This document shows, piece after piece, positions 1 through 5,670 of a DNA stretch of 7,730 nt (position 1 is its first letter; every line of letters begins with the position of its first letter). The stretch is from an uncultured Collinsella sp. (GTDB lineage Bacteria; Actinomycetota; Coriobacteriia; Coriobacteriales; Coriobacteriaceae), in assembly GCA_905207425.1 (NCBI GenBank), contig CAJLLB010000098.1:1-7730 (forward strand), written 5' to 3'. The position numbers and the translations under genes are program-made. Under the pieces are notes generated by a model. The model was not told the DNA's origin. It was given only the letters and a program-made list of their open reading frames with translations, and made no database searches.

Positions 1-967
1 CAGCTCCTCGTTCCACGCCCCGTAGTCCACGCGCGTGTTCCACCGCCCCTTGGCCTGCCTCGTGTCGGCCCATGCCTGGAGGCGCAGACGCATCAGGGTC
101 CGCTCGTCGGGCTCCGCCACCGTCCCGTAGCCGACCATGCCCACGACATCGCCGGTCTCCGGATCACGCACCCGGCGCATGCCGTCCGCATGCGCGGCCC
201 TCCACTCGTCCACCAGCTCGGCCATACGCGCGTTGATCGCGTCCCGGCGTTTGCTGAACACGTCCGAAGCGTTCCCGAGCTCCGGCACACGCCCCTGCAT
301 GTCCAGCGTCATGCCGTGCGCGGCCATCGCGTCGCACAGGCCGGCGTCCCCGTACACCGTGGTCTCGTACACGGAACGGATGTTCTCGTACATGCCGAAC
401 AGTCGGCTGCTGTCGATGCTGTACCATTCATCGCCGACCCGCACCCGGTTGATCAGCTCCAGGTGGCGGTGCAGCTCAGGGTCGCCGGCACGGCTGGTGA
501 AATGGGTCGCGGACACGAACATCACCTCGTCCGGCCGCACCCACCGCCGCCTGCCGTCCCCGCAGCGCAGACGCACCGTCAGCCGTTCGGCCAGGAACCT
601 CCTGACCGCCTCCTCGCCACGCGCCTGGGCCTTCATGCGGGCCTCGCGCACGTCCCCGTACACGACCGACGCCACGTCCAGATCCTTGCTGTCGTTCAAA
701 GGGATCTCATAGGCGCGCACGTTCCCCGCACGGAACGACTTCAACAGCTCCCCGCTGTCCGGGTCGCCCGTCCAGCAGCATCTCCAAACCGCCGTCACGC
801 AACCGCTTCGAAGGGCATTCCGTGCCATCCGCGTAACGATGGAAACACAGACCGTCAGAATGCTCGCCAAGGTACGCTTCGAAACCCTGTCCGGCCTGAT
901 TGCAGCCTTTCAGGTACTCCTCCAGGGAACGCCCCCCGGTGGTGACCTTGACGATATGCCCACGCAT
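1..967 (-). CDS. MobF (TrwC-family) relaxase, N-terminal part, one frameshift, cut by window edge
   Basis: This is the DNA strand-transferase that nicks oriT and pilots the transferred strand during mobilisation. It starts at ATG 967 (MRGHIVKV) and reads about 66 codons in one frame. After that the homology continues in a second frame that stays open to position 1. The junction lies near 763-770, where LLDG must join DPDSGELLKSF, matching the GRDPDTGE-like segment of the family; one extra base or two missing bases explain it. The metal-binding three-histidine motif is clear: THFTSRAGDPELHRH followed by LELINRV (about 463-504), in the HxxSRxxDPxLHxHxxxxN pattern. Tyr18 (EEYL) and Tyr32 (EAYL) are candidate catalytic tyrosines. 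No helicase domain is visible within the window. The ribosome binding site is weak (GGGG about 13 bases upstream). The break may be a sequencing error or a real mutation. Family call is confident; whether the gene is functional is not known. Confidence 0.85.
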
Positions 968-984
968 GACACCAATTCTACCCC

Positions 985-1060
985 GTCGCCACGTTAGATA
1001 CCGGCTTGCCCACGCAGTGGGCATAAGTACTTTGCTATTGATTAATTTGCTATTGATTAA
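985..1060 (-). other. candidate oriT: hairpin, nic-like site and direct repeats beside the relaxase gene
   Basis: Read on the minus strand, two copies of a 15-bp repeat (1060-1031) are followed by a perfect inverted repeat with arms TGCCCAC and GTGGGCA around TGC (1023-1007). After this, five bases further on, comes GTATCTAACG (1001-992). MobF origins such as that of R388 have the same order: protein-binding repeats, a short hairpin, then a nic site containing GTAT..CT a few bases downstream, close to the relaxase gene. The layout and the position about 25-35 bases before the relaxase start are seen directly; the nick position is inference. Confidence 0.45.
1031..1060. repeat. perfect 15-bp tandem direct repeat
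   Basis: TTTGCTATTGATTAA occurs at 1031-1045 and again, without a gap, at 1046-1060. The unit is AT-rich within GC-rich surroundings and spans about 1.5 helical turns. It lies between the divergent relaxase gene and the plus-strand gene at 1257. Binding by an oriT accessory protein or by a repressor of the relaxase promoter is the natural reading, but no protein is identified. Confidence 0.8.
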
Positions 1061-1256
1061 TGATTGGAGTTTTGTGGGTGAGGTATCGGGTCGGATGATG
1101 CTGCTGGAATATGGTGGGTCGTATGGATATGCGTATTGGGGTTGGTGATGGCGTGGGGGATACGGGCGGTTGATGTGTGATCATGCGGTGGATCGGCTGG
1201 CGGATGGATAGAATTGGATACGCATCGGGCATTGCATATGGAAAGGACGCATACCA
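1061..1256. other. strongly strand-asymmetric (G-rich, C-poor) intergenic region
   Basis: In 1061-1180 I count 55 G and 9 C on the plus strand. The minus strand is therefore C/A-rich and nearly G-free, so it can form little secondary structure. An 8-bp inverted pair, ATGCGTAT (1129-1136) and ATACGCAT (1218-1225), flanks the region. A -10-like TAGAAT is at 1209-1214, without a good -35. GAAAGGA at 1241-1247 is the ribosome binding site of the gene at 1257. Long minus-strand open frames here reflect only the base composition. Confidence 0.6.
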
Positions 1257-1745
1257 ATGGATGACGCGATGTACGACATGCAGACCGGCTCCCAGGACGA
1301 CGGCGCGGGGCACGAGCCCGTGAAGCGCAAACCGGTCCGCCCGGCCGAGCTGCGCCTGGACGACTCCAAGGAGAACCTCGGCCTCGAACGGGTCGATTAC
1401 GGCTACCTCTCCCCATACCTCGAAACCCAGGAGACACCCGCGGACAGGGTCGCGCGCCGGCTGATAGCCACCCCGTCGATGCACAGCCACAGGGACAACC
1501 CCCAATGGTGGAGCCTCCCGGTCGGCCACATCGGCAGGATCAAGGCGCAGAAGACCGCCGCACGATGGGCCAGGGCACGCACGCTCGACGGCAGAACGGT
1601 CAAATTCTCCGCCGTCGCGTTCCCGATCCGTGACAGCGACAAGAACCTCTGGGGCGTCGCCATCAGCTACGACCCCGCCGACCAACCGGCCACCGAACCG
1701 CACGAGCCGACAGCCGATCACCCCACATTCGACACCGGACATTGA
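1257..1745 (+). CDS. hypothetical protein of 162 aa
   Basis: I do not recognise this protein. ATG 1257 is preceded by GAAAGGA ten bases upstream, which supports the start. Codons are rich in third-position G/C, as in other genes of the backbone. The protein is polar, has no signal peptide or membrane segment, and falls into three parts: an acidic/basic N-terminal 40 residues, a middle part with DRVARRLIATP and a WW pair (about residues 63-86), and a predicted alpha/beta part with RTLDGRTVKFSAVAFPIRDS followed by NLWGVAISYDP (about 108-140). The tail is rich in Pro, Thr and His. It is divergent from the relaxase across the candidate oriT, so a mobilisation accessory role is possible, but nothing in the sequence proves it. 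A hairpin follows its stop. Confidence 0.75.
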   Translation: MDDAMYDMQTGSQDDGAGHEPVKRKPVRPAELRLDDSKENLGLERVDYGYLSPYLETQETPADRVARRLIATPSMHSHRDNPQWWSLPVGHIGRIKAQKTAARWARARTLDGRTVKFSAVAFPIRDSDKNLWGVAISYDPADQPATEPHEPTADHPTFDTGH

Positions 1746-1766
1746 CCGGGAGTACGGGCGGGCACT

Positions 1767-1801
1767 GCAAGGGGATGCGTCTGGCGGACGTGTCCCCTTG
1801 C
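1767..1801 (+). terminator. strong hairpin after the 162-aa gene, no T-run
   Basis: Arms GCAAGGGGA (1767-1775) and TCCCCTTGC (1793-1801) are perfect complements. A second stem, CGTC/GACG (1778-1781 and 1787-1790), sits in the loop. No T-run follows; a 10-bp palindrome CGGCTAGCCG (1803-1812) comes instead. It begins 21 bases after the stop codon, so a terminator is likely, but a structured antisense RNA or a border of the origin is also possible. Confidence 0.5.
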
Positions 1802-1824
1802 CCGGCTAGCCGAGGGCACATACC

Positions 1825-1836
1825 TACCTAAAGCCC
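1825..1836 (+). repeat. isolated outlying iteron
   Basis: TACCTAAAGCCC has the core and flanks of the origin iterons, but lies about 280 bases from the nearest cluster and overlaps the far end of the minus-strand frame at 1846-2100. An inverted CCTAA/TTAGG pair (1827-1831, 1846-1850) includes it. It may be an outlying initiator-binding site or a remnant. Confidence 0.5.
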
Positions 1837-1845
1837 TTGACTTGC

Positions 1846-2100
1846 TTAGGGTCGCCTCATGATCCTCAACGTATCCTCGACCAACAGAGTAGCCGCCGCG
1901 ATGTAGATCGCCCATCGCCAGTGGACGCCGATACCGACTAGCGCGGACGTACGTTCGATAAGGTTCCAAAACGGCGCAATCATTTCCATGACGGCGTCTA
2001 TGCAGATAGCAAAGTTCCGTTGAAATTCCAACGATTTAACAGTGCGTTCCGTATATCTAGAACCGCCGCTCAATCCTATTCCTGCAAGGACTGGGGTCAC
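1846..2100 (-). CDS. possible small membrane protein, 84 aa, within the origin region
   Basis: An open frame starts at GTG 2100 and ends at TAA 1846. The C-terminal half contains a hydrophobic stretch (HWRWAIYIAAATLLVED, about residues 61-77) and ends with basic RIMRRP; an earlier amphipathic stretch runs through MEMIAPFWNLIERTSALVGIG. That composition looks more protein-like than chance. Against it, the start has only TTAGG as a ribosome binding site and lies next to an iteron, and no homologue is recognised. ATG 1989 is a shorter alternative start without a ribosome binding site. The first 17 codons are repeated in a second copy at 2319 (see the duplication), which may be an effect of duplicated origin DNA. 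Kept at low confidence. Confidence 0.3.
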   Translation of the reverse strand: MTPVLAGIGLSGGSRYTERTVKSLEFQRNFAICIDAVMEMIAPFWNLIERTSALVGIGVHWRWAIYIAAATLLVEDTLRIMRRP

Positions 2101-2104
2101 AGCG

Positions 2105-2208
2105 CGTACCTAAAGCCCCTCGAATGGTGGCTAAAGCCCACGACGCATGACGGAAACCTACCTAAAGCCCCTCAGATGGCCGAAACGTCTCACGGTGGCT
2201 AAAGCCCA
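2105..2208 (+). repeat. iteron cluster I, distal to repA
   Basis: Four copies with the core CTAAAGCCC start at 2110, 2131, 2162 and 2199. They alternate as two pairs: a TACCTAAAGCCCC form followed by a GGTGGCTAAAGCCCA form. Centre spacings are 21, 31 and 37 bases. A perfect DnaA box lies seven bases after the last copy. Iterons of this kind bind the plasmid initiator. Confidence 0.85.
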
Positions 2209-2214
2209 CGTGAG

Positions 2215-2223
2215 TTATCCACA
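2215..2223 (+). promoter_or_regulatory. DnaA box, perfect consensus
   Basis: TTATCCACA matches the strict DnaA-binding consensus. It stands between iteron cluster I and AT-rich DNA, as expected where host DnaA helps the plasmid initiator open the origin. Confidence 0.8.
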
Positions 2224-2280
2224 TCCGGCAGAGGTCCTTTCAAAATTCGCTCTCTAAGTATCTGTATATCTGTATATCTG
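2224..2280. other. candidate DNA unwinding element
   Basis: The stretch between the perfect DnaA box and copy B is relatively AT-rich and contains a tandem TATCTGTA pattern (2259-2279). It lies between the DnaA box and iteron cluster II, the usual place for origin melting. The assignment rests on position and composition only. Confidence 0.35.
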
Positions 2281-2306
2281 GGACCCCCGCTCAGCCCTAC
2301 TGCCAC

Positions 2307-2514
2307 AAGGGCTAAGGACACATTGCGGTGGCTAAAGCCCCTCAAATGGTGGCTAAAGCCCCTCAAATGGTGGCTAAAGCCCCTCGCGGTGGCTAAAGTA
2401 CACGCTCATTGGTGGCTAAAGTACACGCAGTTATCCACCGAACGTACCTAAAGTACACGCATGTCGGTGGCTAAAGTACACACCTGCCCTGCTAGCATGG
2501 TGGCTAAAGTACAC
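2307..2514 (+). repeat. iteron cluster II, proximal to repA
   Basis: Eight copies of (GGTGG or GTAC)CTAAAG have their CTAAAG at 2332, 2353, 2374, 2393, 2416, 2448, 2471 and 2504. Spacings are 21, 21, 19, 23, 32, 23 and 33, close to two or three helical turns. The first three continue CCCC; the last five continue TACAC. A degenerate ninth copy, CTAAGGACAC at 2312, lies 20 bases before the first. A near-consensus DnaA box is embedded at 2431-2439. Confidence 0.9.
2431..2439 (+). promoter_or_regulatory. second DnaA box, one mismatch
   Basis: TTATCCACC differs from the consensus only in the last base. It sits in the enlarged 32-base gap between two iterons (cores at 2416 and 2448), so the wide spacing appears to accommodate it. 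Confidence 0.6.
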
Positions 2515-2532
2515 ACCGAAATTTGGTATAAA
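2504..2532 (+). promoter_or_regulatory. repA promoter overlapped by the last iteron
   Basis: A -10 box TATAAA is at 2527-2532. The -35 position 17 bases upstream (2504-2509) is exactly the core of the last iteron, CTAAAG, which is a poor -35 match. Initiator bound there would cover the promoter, as in autorepressed iteron plasmids. The leader from 2540 carries a small GAGG/CCTC hairpin (2544-2557). Confidence 0.5.
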
Positions 2533-2598
2533 AATGCCCCCGCGAGGCTGGCACCTCCGAAGGCATGGCAACCACGTTAACTAGGAGCGTGATTAGCA

Positions 2599-3714
2599 AT
2601 GGTCGATGATACCCGTTCCGGGGAACTGACTCTCCCGGAGGACGAACCGTGGATGTCACACGGCTTCATTTCCAAGATCGCCGCGCAGGTCTCCCTGCCC
2701 TACAGGAGGCCCAAGGACAACGCCAGAGAGATAGTCCGGCGTAATGGCAATCTGGTGGTCCGGTTCATCAGTGGCGAGGATTGTCTGCCTTACGGTAAGT
2801 ATCCGCGCCTATTCGAGCTGTGGGCGTGCACGATGATCAAGACGAATAACCCGTGCTTCGACCCGGAAACGAACGTATTACATCTGGGCACCACGTTCCG
2901 CGAGTTCCTGCGCATGATTGACGTGCAGGTCGGCGGACGGCAGCTTAAATCCATCAAACCCCAACTGGAGCGTTTGTTCGCCTGTTCCTACCACATCTCC
3001 AACAACACCGAGAACGAGACGAACATGCGCAACTTCGTCGTCGCCGAGAAATCACGCATCGATTGGCTGCGGAATGAACCGCAGTCCCACGGCCTGTTCG
3101 AGAACTGGGTGCAGCTGAGCCAAGGCTACGTGGATATGCTGCGCGACCATCCGGTGCCGGTCGACCTCAAGGTGATAGCCAGGCTCCGCAAACCGATGGC
3201 GATCGACGTGTACTGGTGGCTGACCAAGCGCGTCTACAACCTGCACGAGCCGGTCACGATCACCTGGCAGCAGCTTTACCGGCAGTTCGGCAGCGATACC
3301 AAAGAGCTGTGGAAGTTCAAGCAGAATTTCAAGGATGCTGTGGCCGAGGTCGTGGAGGTGTATCCGTGCAGGATCACGTTGGGGCCGCAGCGGGTGACGG
3401 TGTTCCCGAACCGGACGAGCGTGCCCACGGTGACGCAGACGCGGGCCATCGAACGCAGCCGTGAGGACGACACCAAGCGGAGCGAGAGGGAGCGGAGGAA
3501 CGCCGAACGTGCCGAGGAACGGCGTGCGAGGGCAGAGTCCCGTGCCGAGGAGCAACGGCAGCGCGAGGAGATCCAGCGGCGGGTGTCCGAGGAACGCAAG
3601 CGGCATGGCGGCAGCATGTTCGCCGGCTCCGCCGGCTATGTGGAAGGGGAACCGGATGAGACAGGGGCAGAGGATGACGTCTGGCATGATCCCGACGAGA
3701 TGACGCTGTTCTGA
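2599..3714 (+). CDS. repA: plasmid replication initiator, RepA_C family
   Basis: This protein binds the upstream iterons and starts plasmid replication. ATG 2599 has AGGAG at 2583-2587, eleven bases upstream. The 371-aa protein shows the RepA_C-type signature LPYGKYPRLFELWACTMI (residues 63-80), then LHLGTTFREFLRMIDVQVGG (94-113) and the QLERLFAC helix (122-129). The C-terminal part has a second likely winged-helix region with YWWLTKRVY (205-213) and ITWQQLYRQFG (221-231). Residues 285-337 are a highly charged Arg/Glu coiled coil, and the tail is acidic and ends DEMTLF. That order is typical of theta-type initiators in Bifidobacterium and related plasmids. The gene follows the iterons directly and is probably autoregulated through the iteron at its -35. 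Family assignment is confident; the host range is not visible. Confidence 0.92.
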   Translation: MVDDTRSGELTLPEDEPWMSHGFISKIAAQVSLPYRRPKDNAREIVRRNGNLVVRFISGEDCLPYGKYPRLFELWACTMIKTNNPCFDPETNVLHLGTTFREFLRMIDVQVGGRQLKSIKPQLERLFACSYHISNNTENETNMRNFVVAEKSRIDWLRNEPQSHGLFENWVQLSQGYVDMLRDHPVPVDLKVIARLRKPMAIDVYWWLTKRVYNLHEPVTITWQQLYRQFGSDTKELWKFKQNFKDAVAEVVEVYPCRITLGPQRVTVFPNRTSVPTVTQTRAIERSREDDTKRSERERRNAERAEERRARAESRAEEQRQREEIQRRVSEERKRHGGSMFAGSAGYVEGEPDETGAEDDVWHDPDEMTLF

Positions 3715-3726
3715 CTGGAGGTATTC

Positions 3727-3750
3727 ATGAATTATTGCTCTGGCGTATAA
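3727..3750 (+). other. very short open frame with a strong ribosome binding site behind repA
   Basis: GGAGG at 3717-3721 is the best Shine-Dalgarno sequence in this part of the window and overlaps the end of repA. Five bases on comes ATG 3727, which opens only seven codons (MNYCSGV) before TAA. It can be a leader peptide, or the 5' end of a former second gene of the repA operon cut off by arrival of the lower-GC cargo that begins here. Confidence 0.4.
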
Positions 3751-3780
3751 AAAAGCAAATTCAAACGAAGAAACCGGCAT

Positions 3781-3803
3781 ACGGCCATTAGCCGTTCTAT
3801 ACT
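3781..3803 (+). promoter_or_regulatory. candidate promoter and operator-like repeat of the cargo operon
   Basis: TATACT at 3798-3803 is a good -10 box, but no recognisable -35 lies 16-18 bases upstream. Instead the spacer holds an inverted repeat, ACGGC (3781-3785) and GCCGT (3791-3795), which could be an operator for an activator or a repressor. The mRNA leader would be about 45 bases before ATG 3858. Confidence 0.4.
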
Positions 3804-3857
3804 TAAAGAGACGGCGAATCCAACGAGGGCTTCGCGTCAGAGAAAGGGGAAATTCCG

Positions 3858-4430
3858 ATGAAACCGCGACGGCGGCGTATCGCCGCAATGGTAACTAGTT
3901 TAGCAGCAGCGCTGGTTATGTCACTCTCATGCGTGACGACTGCATCCGCATCTTCTGTATATCTTTCTGTGCCAATTTACGTACAGGAACAAAGTAACTG
4001 GTGCTGGGCCGCGACATCGAAAAGCGTATCCGTATATCTGGGAGGCAGCAATTCTTCCCAATGCCAGTATGTGAAATGGGGGAAGAACTCGTCTTCTTGC
4101 GCCAATGTAACCGGAGATTTATCGACTGACGTGAGGCGCGCCTTGTCAAGTGCGGGCATCCGCAACACAGGTTCGATGATAAATAGTGCCGCAAGCACTG
4201 CAACCATCAGCGGGCAAATTAACAATAGCAAACCGTTGATGGTACGTTGGGGCTGGGATAGCGGCGGTGGCCATATGCTTGTGATAAGGGGATATACCTC
4301 TGATCCGGGCTATCTTGTTGTCTCTTACATCGATCCGTTGCAGTCGTATTACAGCAGTGGAACTTACGACTGGATGAAAAGCGGAAGTGGTCATACATGG
4401 ACGCACACACGATATGGCTTTAGCCGATAA
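3858..4430 (+). CDS. secreted papain-like cysteine peptidase (C39/C70-like)
   Basis: A Sec signal peptide is clear: four arginines after MKP, a hydrophobic core (about residues 8-28) and a likely ASA cleavage at residue 31. The mature protein has about 159 residues. It starts SVPIYVQEQSNWCWAATS, in which Cys49 in the NWCWAA motif is the expected nucleophile and Gln43 or Gln45 the oxyanion residue. His139 in GGGHMLVIRGY and Asp159 in YIDPLQ complete a Cys-His-Asp triad in family order. Cys69 and Cys81 could form a disulfide. Size and motifs match short papain-like peptidases related to the AvrRpt2 (C70) and C39-like groups. No propeptide lies between the signal and the catalytic domain. ATG 3858 has AAGGGG about nine bases upstream. 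The coding is of lower GC than the backbone. The next gene starts 11 bases after the stop. Substrate is unknown. Confidence 0.85.
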   Translation: MKPRRRRIAAMVTSLAAALVMSLSCVTTASASSVYLSVPIYVQEQSNWCWAATSKSVSVYLGGSNSSQCQYVKWGKNSSSCANVTGDLSTDVRRALSSAGIRNTGSMINSAASTATISGQINNSKPLMVRWGWDSGGGHMLVIRGYTSDPGYLVVSYIDPLQSYYSSGTYDWMKSGSGHTWTHTRYGFSR

Positions 4431-4441
4431 AGGGGGAACAA

Positions 4442-5230
4442 ATGAGTACATTCTATAATGTTCGTAAATCCCTGATTCAGGCGTTCCGTATATTATTCGC
4501 GGCGATGTTATTTGTCGTTGCTATAGGAACGGTCTGCCCTGATATCGCTCGCGCGGAGAATCTGCCCGAGAGCACGCAAATCAACGAGTTCGCTCAAAGC
4601 GACGAGGCGAGGACCCAAACGCTGGCGCTTATGGAAGCTGTCCAGAACGACGGAAGCCCTGAAGCATCCACGCAGATTGCAATAGGTTATGCCGATAAAG
4701 TGCATTATCTACGCTATGACGATTCAGGTGCCATAACGAACACAATCACGGACCCGCAGGATTACGACTGGGTGGCACCCGTTGAGGTTGAAGGTAGATT
4801 AGTGGGAAGGATCACGATCTGGGACAACAACGGAAGTCTGGAAGTGGGGAATTTTTCTCCCGATATAGAAGAGGCGTCCCTGCTCGATGATGATGACAGC
4901 ACCACTCTCATCAGCGATGGCTTCTCCCGTGCGTATTATTCGATGGAAAACAGCAGAATCTCACCTCTCAACGAAGCTGCACGCGCTATTGTCCCCGAGT
5001 CTGTACAAGTGGAGCAGGGAGACATCGCGATCCGTAAGAACGCGCCATCTGGGTTTGACGATTCAGCCGGCGGCGGATCTATCGGCGTCGTGTCTTCCGA
5101 CACCGCAATGGGCACGGATTCTTCCACGAACATATTCATGTTGATGGCTGTGTTCATTGTCGTGACAGCAGTTCTCGCCCTTATGTGCAGGATTCTGTGG
5201 CGCGGTCCGAACCGGCGGAACGATCGATGA
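4442..5230 (+). CDS. type I membrane protein, partner of the peptidase
   Basis: Not assigned to a named family. The 262-aa protein has an N-terminal signal (hydrophobic residues about 17-31, likely cleavage after ARA at 38) and a C-terminal membrane helix (about 231-248) followed by basic WRGPNRRNDR, so nearly all of it is outside the cell. The ectodomain contains YDWVAPVEVEGRLVGRITIW (108-127) and NNGSLEVGNFSPD; such a strand pattern resembles propeptide-like or PepSY-like modules, a weak similarity. A run of acidic residues (about 147-152) follows, and a Gly/Ser/Asp-rich linker precedes the membrane. AGGGGG immediately after the peptidase stop serves as ribosome binding site. AT-rich codons (TTA, AGA, ATA) are common; bases 4441-4500 hold only 22 G+C. 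It may anchor, chaperone or inhibit the secreted peptidase. Confidence 0.75.
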   Translation: MSTFYNVRKSLIQAFRILFAAMLFVVAIGTVCPDIARAENLPESTQINEFAQSDEARTQTLALMEAVQNDGSPEASTQIAIGYADKVHYLRYDDSGAITNTITDPQDYDWVAPVEVEGRLVGRITIWDNNGSLEVGNFSPDIEEASLLDDDDSTTLISDGFSRAYYSMENSRISPLNEAARAIVPESVQVEQGDIAIRKNAPSGFDDSAGGGSIGVVSSDTAMGTDSSTNIFMLMAVFIVVTAVLALMCRILWRGPNRRNDR

Positions 5231-5622
5231 GGAAGAGACAACCATTGTTTTCCGGCCTGTGTCTGGCGGTATTTGCGCTCATGTCGGGTTGTACCGGAGC
5301 ACCGGTTCAAAGCGACGATGCCGGCGCTCATCTCGAATTTCGCGCCTATGCGGAGTCGGGGACCGTCAGGATTGAGTCGCAGAGCGAGACGGTTCTCGAA
5401 ACCCGAATCAAAGGGGACTGGTTGAAAGTCGCTCCGGACGATTGGCTTGAGAACGACAGGCCGCTCACCTTCACGGTTGAACGTGATTCCGGCGGAGTGG
5501 AAGACAACGTCTCCTGCGAAATCATATTCAGTGGCCACACGATTGACGAACGACGAGTCACCGGCCCCGAAACATCGGCCACATGCCAGTATGACACATG
5601 GCGGGATGCGATTGACTACTGA
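5227..5622 (+). CDS. MmpS-like exported lipoprotein
   Basis: The start ATG 5227 overlaps the previous stop as ATGA, indicating translational coupling; an upstream in-frame ATG at 5185 is rejected because it would bury the signal sequence. The 131-aa protein has a lipoprotein signal: basic MRKRQ, a hydrophobic stretch and the lipobox LMSGC with Cys22 as the lipidation site. The mature part alternates hydrophobic and polar residues as in a beta-sandwich (FRAYAESGTVRIESQ, then GDWLKVAPDDW). It ends with a segment containing VSCEIIFSG and SATC, whose two cysteines match the disulfide of the MmpS/Ig-like fold (TCRIxVDG...C pattern). In this operon it could be a surface partner, inhibitor or immunity protein of the peptidase. 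Fold similarity is moderate; function is not shown. Confidence 0.75.
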   Translation: MRKRQPLFSGLCLAVFALMSGCTGAPVQSDDAGAHLEFRAYAESGTVRIESQSETVLETRIKGDWLKVAPDDWLENDRPLTFTVERDSGGVEDNVSCEIIFSGHTIDERRVTGPETSATCQYDTWRDAIDY

Positions 5623-5640
5623 AAATATTCTTAGCTGAAA

Positions 5641-5670
5641 GCCCGTCCGGGCGTGGAAGCTCGGACGGGC
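5641..5670. terminator. hairpin terminator between converging genes
   Basis: Arms GCCCGTCCG (5641-5649) and CGGACGGGC (5662-5670) are perfect complements with a 12-base loop. It lies 18 bases after the lipoprotein stop on the plus strand and ten bases after the stop of the small minus-strand gene. On the minus strand it is followed by TTTCAG, so it probably serves both converging transcripts. Neither side has a long T-run. Confidence 0.65.

Larger units (their letters stand above)
2052..2361. repeat. imperfect 88/89-bp direct duplication in the origin
   Basis: Copy A at 2052-2139 and copy B at 2273-2361 align over their length with a single one-base gap. Both begin TATATCT, keep GCTCA at the same offset (16 bases) and end with a pair of CTAAAGCCC iterons 21 bases apart. 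The non-iteron halves differ at roughly a quarter of positions. The 133 bases between the copies hold another iteron pair, a DnaA box and AT-rich DNA. Confidence 0.75.

Noticed and set aside
137..945. Long plus-strand open frames across the relaxase region
   Set aside because: They are antisense shadows of the GC-rich relaxase frame, with compositions dominated by Arg, Pro, Ser and His and no start signals.
1050..1742. 230-aa minus-strand frame over the 162-aa gene and the intergenic DNA
   Set aside because: The Pro/Thr/Ile-rich end arises from the G-rich skew of the plus strand, and the rest is antisense to a better supported gene.
2105..2514. CRISPR-like array
   Set aside because: The repeated unit is short (about 11-15 bp) with short irregular spacers, and it sits before an initiator gene with DnaA boxes, so it is an iteron origin.
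3052..3888. 278-aa minus-strand open frame opposite repA
   Set aside because: It lies opposite a clear initiator gene, has shadow-like composition and no ribosome binding site.
5185..5226. Upstream ATG start for the lipoprotein gene
   Set aside because: It would place 14 extra charged residues ahead of the signal sequence; ATG 5227 gives a normal lipoprotein signal and an ATGA overlap.
3730..5640. Insertion-sequence or integron borders around the cargo
   Set aside because: I found no terminal inverted repeats, target duplication or transposase gene at either boundary; the base composition difference alone does not define an element.
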